Shown here: positions 1 through 5,650 of the stretch, piece by piece | Layout of the letters: each line of letters opens with the position of its first letter | Position numbering within the stretch: position 1 is the first letter of the stretch | Assembly: GCA_003489145.1 (NCBI GenBank) | Contig: DNJI01000055.1 | Coordinates: 1 to 9,609 of the forward strand | DNA from: Gammaproteobacteria bacterium | GTDB taxonomy: Bacteria; Pseudomonadota; Gammaproteobacteria; PS1; Pseudothioglobaceae | Direction of reading: 5' to 3' | Length of the DNA stretch: 9,609 nucleotides | Translations under genes and position numbers: made by a program | The notes under the pieces: model-generated | What the model saw: only the letters and a program-made list of their open reading frames with translations | Databases searched by the model: none | Told to the model about the DNA's origin: nothing

Positions 1-252
1 GCACAGCATTTATACTCTATAATATCGAATGATTGTCGGGTGTTGTTATTAACACTAAATTACCCGCAATCACAAATAAGTGGCCCGCCTTTTGCAGTTG
101 ATGAGGATGAGGTGGTTTCACTTTTTAGTAAGGGGTTCAAATGTCAACAATTACAGTGTTTTGATGACATAAAAAATGAGCTCAAGTTTCTACGCGCTGG
201 CGTAGATTTTATTGAAAAAGCAACTTATTGTTTGCACAAAACCGGAGCGTAA
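1..252 (+). CDS. tpm: Thiopurine S-methyltransferase, C-terminal part (5' end outside window)
   Basis: The reading frame is open from base 1 and ends at TAA 250-252, giving the last 83 residues of a protein whose start lies upstream. A GTG at 40 could be mistaken for a start, but the family match continues in front of it. The segment LLLTLNYPQSQISGPPFAVDE, with its GPPF motif, is typical of the end of the Rossmann-like fold in thiopurine S-methyltransferases, as are the following valine/phenylalanine-rich helix and the closing 'EKATYCL' strand. These are soluble cytoplasmic enzymes that transfer a methyl group from S-adenosylmethionine to thiols; bacterial members have also been linked to methylation of selenium and tellurium compounds. 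The SAM-binding motifs would be in the missing part. The gene appears to lead the plus-strand cluster, and its last codons contain the GGAG ribosome binding site of the next gene. Identification is from motif recognition only. Confidence 0.85.
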   Translation, partial: AQHLYSIISNDCRVLLLTLNYPQSQISGPPFAVDEDEVVSLFSKGFKCQQLQCFDDIKNELKFLRAGVDFIEKATYCLHKTGA

Positions 253-255
253 AAA

Positions 256-573
256 ATGGCAAAAAAAGTAAAAGGCGTAGTGGCCCAGTTTGGTACTAAA
301 GGATATGGTTTTATTACAGGTGATGATGGTGAGAAATATTTCGTTCACCAGAAGAATATTTATAATAAATCACGTTTGAAAGCGGATACACGCGTGGTGT
401 TTCAAGCAGAAAGTTCTGAAAAAGGCATGGTAGCAACCAATGTTAAATTAGAAGATCCTAGCTCTGCTGAGCCAACTCCATTATCAGATGGCGCGATTAA
501 AGGCATGTTTGCTGTTTTATTTATCATCCAAGTTGTTGTGGCTTACAAGGTATTTTTCCCAGCAGCAGGCTAA
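256..573 (+). CDS. Cold-shock-domain protein with a C-terminal transmembrane helix
   Basis: This 105-residue protein has two parts. Residues 4-66 form a cold-shock domain, a five-stranded nucleic-acid-binding barrel. RNP1 is KGYGFI (15-20) and RNP2 is YFVH (28-31). The loop before RNP1 is one residue shorter than in CspA, and the tryptophan usual near position 11 is a glutamine. A short Pro/Ser/Glu linker (67-79) leads to one hydrophobic segment (about 83-101, MFAVLFIIQVVVAYKVFF) that should cross the membrane, probably leaving the cold-shock domain in the cytoplasm. Known membrane-linked cold-shock proteins usually carry a multi-helix DUF1294 domain; this one has a single helix. The start is supported by GGAG at 244-247, 8 bases before the ATG. 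The stop overlaps the next start by one base. A role in binding RNA or single-stranded DNA at the inner membrane is inferred. Confidence 0.85.
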   Translation: MAKKVKGVVAQFGTKGYGFITGDDGEKYFVHQKNIYNKSRLKADTRVVFQAESSEKGMVATNVKLEDPSSAEPTPLSDGAIKGMFAVLFIIQVVVAYKVFFPAAG

Positions 574-1178
574 TGATAAAAAGTTTATTAGTTGTCCTTT
601 TTTCGCTAATGTTGAGTGGGTGTTTTTCAACGCCAGCGGTTAAGGTTAGTAATATTTGTAATTTGATGGATGAGGAAGTTAGTTGGTATCGTGCAATTAA
701 AGCCAGTGAGAAAAAATATGGCGCACCTGCACATGTGCAGCTTGCTATTATCTATCAAGAGTCTAACTTTGCCTCTGATGCAAAACCACCTAGAGAAAAG
801 TTGTTTGGTGTGGTGCCGTGGTTTAGGCCGACAACAGCTTATGGTTTTGCTCAAGCAGTCGATGACACTTGGGAATGGTACAAATTAAAAACAGGTAACA
901 AAGATGCGGATCGTGATGATTTTGATGATGCGGCAGATTTTGTTGGCTGGTACATGGCTCAATCAAGCAAACGTTCTGGCGTTGCTATGTCAGATGCGTA
1001 TAACCAATATTTAGCTTATCATGAAGGTCACGGTGGGTTTGATAGAAAATCTTATAGAAAAAAACCTTGGTTAATAAAAATTGCTAAAAAAGTAGACGGT
1101 AATGCTAAACGCTATAAACGACAACTTAAACAATGCGCTTCAGCGCTTGATAGTAACCGTGTTTGGAGATTTTTTTAA
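573..1178 (+). CDS. Lipoprotein with lytic transglycosylase (SLT) domain
   Basis: The 201-residue product begins with a lipoprotein signal peptide: one Lys, a hydrophobic run and the lipobox LSGC with the lipidated Cys17. It should therefore be anchored in the envelope, most likely the outer membrane because residue 18 is Phe rather than Asp. The rest resembles the SLT-type transglycosylase fold, which cleaves peptidoglycan glycan strands to leave 1,6-anhydro-muramic ends. Visible motifs are YQES (61-64) with the likely catalytic Glu63, AYGFAQ (89-94) matching the family's G-x-x-Q block, and AYHEGHGGF (148-156) matching the downstream Ala-Tyr-Asn/His-x-Gly block. The domain is small, close to a conserved gammaproteobacterial group, and should not be called MltC or EmtA without alignment. 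The ATG shares its A with the upstream TAA (TAATG), and only a weak AGG lies 3 bases before it, so translation is probably coupled to the cold-shock gene. Confidence 0.88.
   Translation: MIKSLLVVLFSLMLSGCFSTPAVKVSNICNLMDEEVSWYRAIKASEKKYGAPAHVQLAIIYQESNFASDAKPPREKLFGVVPWFRPTTAYGFAQAVDDTWEWYKLKTGNKDADRDDFDDAADFVGWYMAQSSKRSGVAMSDAYNQYLAYHEGHGGFDRKSYRKKPWLIKIAKKVDGNAKRYKRQLKQCASALDSNRVWRFF
1165..1168 (+). promoter_or_regulatory. Shine-Dalgarno that sets the Rieske gene start
   Basis: GGAG lies inside the end of the lipoprotein gene, 9 bases before the ATG at 1178. An in-frame TTG at 1163 would add five residues (MEIFL) but overlaps this site and has no ribosome binding site of its own, so ATG 1178 is chosen. 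Confidence 0.7.
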
Positions 1179-1480
1179 TGTCCACTTGGAAGAAGGTTTT
1201 AGATCAAGCGCCAAAAGAAGGCACAATGGCAGAGGTAACAGTTGAAGGTAAAGACTTATTTGTCACCATGAATAACGGCATCCTGTATTGCGCAGAAAAT
1301 CGCTGTCCACACGAAGACATTAAACTTACGTTGGGCTGTTTAAAAGGTAATCGAGTTAAGTGCTCACTCCATGGTTATAGTTTTGATTTAAAAACGGGTG
1401 ATTCTTCAGAAGATGATGTTGATAATATGCAAACTTATGCTGTCAAACAAGAAAATAACGAAATTTATATCGAGGTTTAA
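1178..1480 (+). CDS. Small Rieske [2Fe-2S] ferredoxin
   Basis: This 100-residue soluble protein is a complete Rieske domain. The cluster ligands are visible as Cys43-Pro-His45 and Cys62-Ser-Leu-His65 (C-x-H ... C-x-x-H), followed by GYSFDLKTG, the usual block after the second ligand pair. It has no membrane anchor and no added catalytic domain, as in ferredoxins of the dioxygenase (BphF/XylT) and NirD-like groups. Such proteins pass single electrons to a partner oxygenase or reductase, or act as a small subunit. No oxygenase, NirB or ferredoxin reductase lies in the window, so the partner is unknown. The ATG overlaps the preceding stop (TAATG), and the TrpD-like gene begins 5 bases after its stop, which suggests a shared transcript and possibly a shared function. 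Family assignment is firm; the redox partner is not. Confidence 0.92.
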   Translation: MSTWKKVLDQAPKEGTMAEVTVEGKDLFVTMNNGILYCAENRCPHEDIKLTLGCLKGNRVKCSLHGYSFDLKTGDSSEDDVDNMQTYAVKQENNEIYIEV

Positions 1481-1485
1481 TCATC

Positions 1486-2556
1486 ATGAGTACTGACTCA
1501 CAAGCATTAATGAAATCAATCATTCAACGTGTGGCAACTGGCCCAGATTTGAGTAAGAATATCGACTTTGAAGAGGCTAGAGATGGTATGCAAGCCATCC
1601 TCCGTGGCGAGATTGATGATGTGCAATCGGCTATTTTCCTCATTGCATTACGTATGAAGCGCGAGACCATGGAAGAGAATGAAGGCATTCTAGCGGCAAT
1701 TTTGGCCGAAAGTGATAAGCAAACTGTTAACGTTGAGCATTTAGTAGATTTGGGCGACCCTTATAGTGGTTATAACCGCTCCATTCCAATTTCATCATTC
1801 TTACCACCACTATTAGCTGGGCTTGGCTTGCCAACGGTTATCCATGGCTTAGACAGTGTTTCGCCTAAATTTGGTTTAACGCACCGTCATATTAGCGAAG
1901 CATTAGGGCTAAGTGTTGATCATTCAACGGCGCAAGCTAAGGCAAGATTAGAAGACCCAGCCATTGGTTGGAGTTATGTTGATCAGGCGAGTTATTGTAA
2001 AGGCTTACATAATATTGTCTCTTTGCGTGATCGCGTGATTAAGCGCACCGTCATCAACACGGTAGAAACCTTAATTGGCCCACTGAGAGGAAAAACCACT
2101 CACTCTATTTTGGGTTACGTGCACAAACCTTATCCGCCGATTTATGCCAATTTGGTTAAAGCCTCTGGCATGGATAGTGCTTTATTGGTACGTGGTGTTG
2201 AAGGTGGTGTCATTCCATCATTGCGTCAAAAAGGCTTAATGGTGTCTTACGAAGGTACCGACGAGAAAGATCGCGTGGATATTGATCCAAAATCACTGGG
2301 GATTGAGCAAGATATGCGTGCCATCTCATTCCCAGGAGAGTTAGATGTACATCAAAACATTCCTGAGTTAGCAGACTACACAGTTAAGCTAGGCAAGGCC
2401 GCACTTGCAGGTGAAAAAGGCATGTTTTATGATGGGCTTGTTTTATCAGCCAGCTTGGTGCTTTGGCATACCAAAAAAGCCAAATCATTAGTGGATGCAT
2501 CACAGATGGTTAGAGAGGCTTTAGATTCTGGAAAAATTCTGTCTCGTCTAATATAA
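1486..2556 (+). CDS. Divergent TrpD-like protein (glycosyltransferase family 3 fold, TrpD2/YbiB-type)
   Basis: The 356-residue product has the two-part layout of anthranilate phosphoribosyltransferase: a helical N-terminal domain (about 8-80, with GEIDDVQSAIFLIALRMK) and a large alpha/beta domain. Homology is clear at IHGLDSVSPKFG...SEALG (119-141), which matches the TrpD block around KHGNRSVSSKSG, and at KRTVINTVETLIGPL (186-200), which matches RTIFNxLGPL. However, the PRPP-binding GTGGDG loop is replaced by GDPYSGYN (90-97), and the DGLDE-type metal site by VEGGVIPSL (238-246). E. coli YbiB (TrpD2), reported to bind nucleic acid, likewise has a Tyr-Asn-Gly-type loop at the first site. A role in tryptophan synthesis is thus unlikely and no trp gene is nearby. 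GAGG at 1472-1475, inside the end of the Rieske gene, serves as ribosome binding site. It appears to be the last gene of the first cluster. Function unknown. Confidence 0.82.
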   Translation: MSTDSQALMKSIIQRVATGPDLSKNIDFEEARDGMQAILRGEIDDVQSAIFLIALRMKRETMEENEGILAAILAESDKQTVNVEHLVDLGDPYSGYNRSIPISSFLPPLLAGLGLPTVIHGLDSVSPKFGLTHRHISEALGLSVDHSTAQAKARLEDPAIGWSYVDQASYCKGLHNIVSLRDRVIKRTVINTVETLIGPLRGKTTHSILGYVHKPYPPIYANLVKASGMDSALLVRGVEGGVIPSLRQKGLMVSYEGTDEKDRVDIDPKSLGIEQDMRAISFPGELDVHQNIPELADYTVKLGKAALAGEKGMFYDGLVLSASLVLWHTKKAKSLVDASQMVREALDSGKILSRLI

Positions 2557-2584
2557 CTCAACTAGAAAAAAATATGGTATCCTA

Positions 2585-2609
2585 GCCCCAAACTATACTC
2601 TATGGGGGC
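2585..2609 (+). promoter_or_regulatory. Possible promoter and hairpin before the acetolactate synthase-like gene
   Basis: The 55-base gap 2557-2611 is the only real break between plus-strand genes in the first half of the window. TATACT (2594-2599) could be a -10 box, but no good -35 is seen 16-18 bases upstream. It sits between GCCCCA (2585-2590) and TGGGGGC (2603-2609), whose CCCCA/TGGGG arms could pair around a 12-base loop. The right arm contains the only G-rich stretch before the start codon (GGGGG, 2604-2608), just 3 bases from ATG 2612, so pairing would hide it. No terminator is evident for the preceding gene. Weakly supported. Confidence 0.3.
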
Positions 2610-2611
2610 GT

Positions 2612-4249
2612 ATGAAGGCATCAGATCTATTTGTAAAAGCACTTGAAAGTGAAGGTGTTGAATACATATTTGGAATCCCAGGCGAAGAAAATCTTGATTT
2701 ATTAGATTCGATTCGAAATTCATCCATTAAATTTATCCTGACTCGACATGAGCAAGCTGCTGCTTTTATGGCGGCTACTTATGGGCGTTTGACTGGTAGG
2801 GCAGGCGTATGTTTGGCCACACTAGGTCCTGGCGCTACTAATCTTGTAACTGCTATTGCTTACGCACAACTTGGCGCGATGCCTATCGTGGTGATTACGG
2901 GCCAAAAGCCAATAAAAGAAGGATTGCAAGGTAAATTTCAAATACTAGACATTGTTAGAATGATGGAGCCATTGGTAAAAGATTCTGATCAAATTGTTTA
3001 TGGGCGACAAATCCCTGCCTTGGTACGTGGTGCATTTAGGATTGCCGAAGAAGAGCGACCAGGCGCAGTGCATTTAGAACTACCTGAAGATATTGCTAGA
3101 GAAGAAGTAGAGAATGATTATGTCTTTCCAAGACAAACAATTCATCGATTATTTGCCTCTGATAGAGCGATTTCGAAAGCAGCTAAGATAATTGAATCAG
3201 CAAAACGACCATTATTATTAGTGGGTGCAGGCGCTAATAGGAAGCACATTAGGCAGCCATTGTCTGATTTTGTTAATAAGACAGGTATCTTATTTTTTAA
3301 CACCCAAATGGGCAAGGGTGTTCTGAGTGGTGCTATTGATAATTTTATAGGTACAGCAGCATTTTCATCCAATGACTACGTACATGAAGCCATTAAAAAA
3401 GCTGATTTAATTATTAATGTGGGCCATGACATTGTCGAGAAGCCACCTTTTTTAATGCATGGTAGTGATCAAAAAGTCATTCATATTAATTTCCACTCTG
3501 CCGAGATTAAAGACATTTATTACCCACAAGTAGAGGTGATTGGAGATATTGGTAATTCAGTGATTAGATTGAGCGAAGGCCTTGATACTTGTTATGCTTG
3601 TAATACGCAATGGGTGGATGAAATTCGTCAGCGCACCAAGGCTGCAATCCATTCTTTAGATAATGACAGTTCATTCCCAATGCTACCACAACGAGTGGTG
3701 GCTGATGTGCGCAAGGTGATGAATGATGATGGCATCGTGTCACTTGATAATGGTATGTTTAAGTTATGGTTTGCAAGGCATTATCATACCCATCAACCCA
3801 ATACCTTATTACTCGATAACGCTTTAGCAACCATGGGTGCAGGTTTACCATCAGCTATAGCATGTGCATTGATGTACCCTGATCGACAAGTGTTGTCTGT
3901 GTGTGGCGATGGTGGTTTTATGATGAACTCACAAGAATTAGAAACTGCAATGCGTCTTAAGTTAAATTTGGTTGTCATTATTTTTAATGACAGCGGATAC
4001 GGCATGATTAAGTGGAAGCAAGCCGCTCAAGAGCTAGATGATTTTGGTCTGGATTTTAATAATCCGGATTTTGTCAAATATGCAGACAGTTACGGTGCGA
4101 TCGGGCATAGAATAGAACAAAGTGACCAGTTAGTTCCAACAATGGAAAAGGCATTTAATGAGGGTGGCGTTCATTTAATTGACTTGCCAGTTGATTATTC
4201 GCAAAATACCAAAACATTACTCGATGATTTAAAACAATTTGATAATTAA
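2612..4249 (+). CDS. Acetolactate synthase large-subunit-like, thiamine-diphosphate enzyme
   Basis: This 545-residue protein has all three domains of the ThDP decarboxylase/carboligase family. The N-terminal Pyr domain carries the cofactor-activating Glu47 in RHEQAAAFMA, preceded by GIPGEENLDLLD. A central domain spans about 190-330. The C-terminal PP domain has the metal-diphosphate motif GDGG (432-435) ending in ND (459-460). The best match is the IlvB/AlsS group, which joins two pyruvates into 2-acetolactate with loss of CO2, in the cytoplasm. KFQILDIVRMMEPLVK (108-123) is typical of a subgroup that often sits beside an aldehyde dehydrogenase, as here (start 9 bases after this stop). No regulatory small subunit (ilvH/ilvN) follows, so this may be a catabolic enzyme or act on another 2-oxo acid. 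The start MKASDLFVKAL agrees with the family N-terminus. Family certain; substrate uncertain. Confidence 0.9.
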   Translation: MKASDLFVKALESEGVEYIFGIPGEENLDLLDSIRNSSIKFILTRHEQAAAFMAATYGRLTGRAGVCLATLGPGATNLVTAIAYAQLGAMPIVVITGQKPIKEGLQGKFQILDIVRMMEPLVKDSDQIVYGRQIPALVRGAFRIAEEERPGAVHLELPEDIAREEVENDYVFPRQTIHRLFASDRAISKAAKIIESAKRPLLLVGAGANRKHIRQPLSDFVNKTGILFFNTQMGKGVLSGAIDNFIGTAAFSSNDYVHEAIKKADLIINVGHDIVEKPPFLMHGSDQKVIHINFHSAEIKDIYYPQVEVIGDIGNSVIRLSEGLDTCYACNTQWVDEIRQRTKAAIHSLDNDSSFPMLPQRVVADVRKVMNDDGIVSLDNGMFKLWFARHYHTHQPNTLLLDNALATMGAGLPSAIACALMYPDRQVLSVCGDGGFMMNSQELETAMRLKLNLVVIIFNDSGYGMIKWKQAAQELDDFGLDFNNPDFVKYADSYGAIGHRIEQSDQLVPTMEKAFNEGGVHLIDLPVDYSQNTKTLLDDLKQFDN

Positions 4250-4258
4250 GGCAAGATA

Positions 4259-5641
4259 ATGGCAGCAGAAAAACTAATTGTTAATCAGGCTTATACCGGT
4301 GAAGTATTAGCCGAGTTAAAAATGCATGACAGTGCACAAGTTGACGCTATGTTGTCTATTGCTCAAGCACTGCACAAAAGCGGTTGTTTGCCGGCACATG
4401 AGCGTATTCGTATTTTACAAAAATTGGCCGAATTAGTTAATGCCGAACATGAAGATTTTGCACGTTTAATCGCCAACGAAGGTGGTAAGCCGATTCGTGA
4501 TGCTCGTGTTGAAGTAACACGTGCCATTGACGGTATTCGTATCGCCGTGGCCGAGATTCAAAATATTCAAGGCTATGAAGTGCCGATGGACATGACGGCT
4601 GCTGGGGTAGGTCATACAGCGTTTACCATTATGGAGCCAATTGGCGTGGTGGTGGCAGTGAGCGCGTTCAATCATCCACTTAATTTAAGCATTCATCAGG
4701 TAATCCCTGCTGTTGCCACTGGCTGCCCGGTGATTATTAAACCAGCGTCAGTGACACCATTATGTGCACTACGTTTAGCAAATCTAATTAAAGAGGCGGG
4801 GTTACCAGAAGGCTGGGTGCAAGTCGCACTCACTAATCGTGAAAATTCTGAAAAATTAGTGACTGATCCAAGAGTAGGCTTCTTCAGTTTTATTGGCTCT
4901 GCTAAAGTAGGGTGGTATTTGAAATCTAAGTTAGCTCCTGGTACGCGTTGTGCACTAGAACACGGCGGCGTAGCGCCGCTTATTTTTGATAAATATGCCG
5001 ATGAGCAAGGATTTATTAATGGTGTAGTAAAAGCCAGTATGTACCATTCTGGTCAGGTTTGTGTGTCGGTACAACGTGTGTATGTGCCTAAAGATCGAGC
5101 CACTGAAATGGCGCAAAAAATTGCCAATATTGCCTCTAAGCAAGTGGTGGGTGATGCTATTAATGAAGACAGCGATTTAGGTCCGCTTATTTTACCAAAA
5201 GAGACTGACCGAATTGAGGCTTGGGTAGATGAAGCCATTCAAGAAGGTGCAACCTTAATCACTGGTGGCAAGCGTATTAACGAGGTGAGTTATGAGCCGA
5301 CCGTTTTGCTCAATCCGGCTAAGGGCTCAAAGGTCTCAACACAAGAGGTTTTTGGCCCTATTGTGTGTATCTATGGCTATCAAATAATTAATGATGCGAT
5401 AGAGCAAGCCAATAGCTTGGATGTGTCGTTCCAATCAGCTATCTTTAGTGATGATGTGTCTTTGGCAATGGGTGTGGCTAAAAAGTTAGAAGCCAGTGCT
5501 GTCATGATTAATGATTACACTACCTTTAGGGTAGATTGGATGCCGTTTGCAGGGCGTAAGCATTCAGGTTATGGCATTGGCGGTATTGGCTACTCTATGC
5601 GTGACATGCTAGAGCATAAGATGATTGTTACTAAAGGGTAG
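4259..5641 (+). CDS. NAD(P)-dependent aldehyde dehydrogenase (ALDH21/lactaldehyde dehydrogenase-like)
   Basis: The 460-residue product is a full aldehyde dehydrogenase, oxidising an aldehyde to its acid with NAD+ or NADP+. Key sites are present: Asn138 in AFNHP, Lys161 in IIKPAS, the FIGSAKVG cofactor loop (211-218), the general base Glu234 in LEHGG (normally LELGG), the nucleophile Cys268 in SGQVCVSVQRVYV, and EVFGP (363-367). The SVQRVYV sequence after the cysteine and the C-terminal PFAGRKHSGYG fit the ALDH21/lactaldehyde dehydrogenase-like branch rather than betaine aldehyde or succinate semialdehyde dehydrogenases. At 460 residues it is a little shorter than the usual 475-500. AAGG at 4248-4251, overlapping the previous stop, is the ribosome binding site. 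It lies immediately after the acetolactate synthase-like gene, so the two are probably cotranscribed and metabolically linked. The physiological aldehyde is unknown. Confidence 0.92.
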   Translation: MAAEKLIVNQAYTGEVLAELKMHDSAQVDAMLSIAQALHKSGCLPAHERIRILQKLAELVNAEHEDFARLIANEGGKPIRDARVEVTRAIDGIRIAVAEIQNIQGYEVPMDMTAAGVGHTAFTIMEPIGVVVAVSAFNHPLNLSIHQVIPAVATGCPVIIKPASVTPLCALRLANLIKEAGLPEGWVQVALTNRENSEKLVTDPRVGFFSFIGSAKVGWYLKSKLAPGTRCALEHGGVAPLIFDKYADEQGFINGVVKASMYHSGQVCVSVQRVYVPKDRATEMAQKIANIASKQVVGDAINEDSDLGPLILPKETDRIEAWVDEAIQEGATLITGGKRINEVSYEPTVLLNPAKGSKVSTQEVFGPIVCIYGYQIINDAIEQANSLDVSFQSAIFSDDVSLAMGVAKKLEASAVMINDYTTFRVDWMPFAGRKHSGYGIGGIGYSMRDMLEHKMIVTKG

Positions 5642-5650
5642 CTCTAAAGC

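Noticed and set aside
40..42. GTG as start of a free-standing 70-residue protein
   Set aside because: The frame is open to base 1 and the methyltransferase similarity extends upstream, so this is an internal codon of a truncated gene.
627..888. Open frames on both strands inside the lipoprotein transglycosylase gene (minus 627-854, plus 670-888)
   Set aside because: The main frame has a lipobox and catalytic motifs; the alternatives have low-complexity products and no start signals.
1163..1177. Upstream TTG start for the Rieske gene
   Set aside because: It overlaps the GGAG that fits ATG 1178, and the added residues are not part of the Rieske fold.
1486..2556. Anthranilate phosphoribosyltransferase (trpD) of tryptophan synthesis
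   Set aside because: The GTGGD and DE motifs are replaced and no other trp gene is nearby, so the plain trpD label would mislead.
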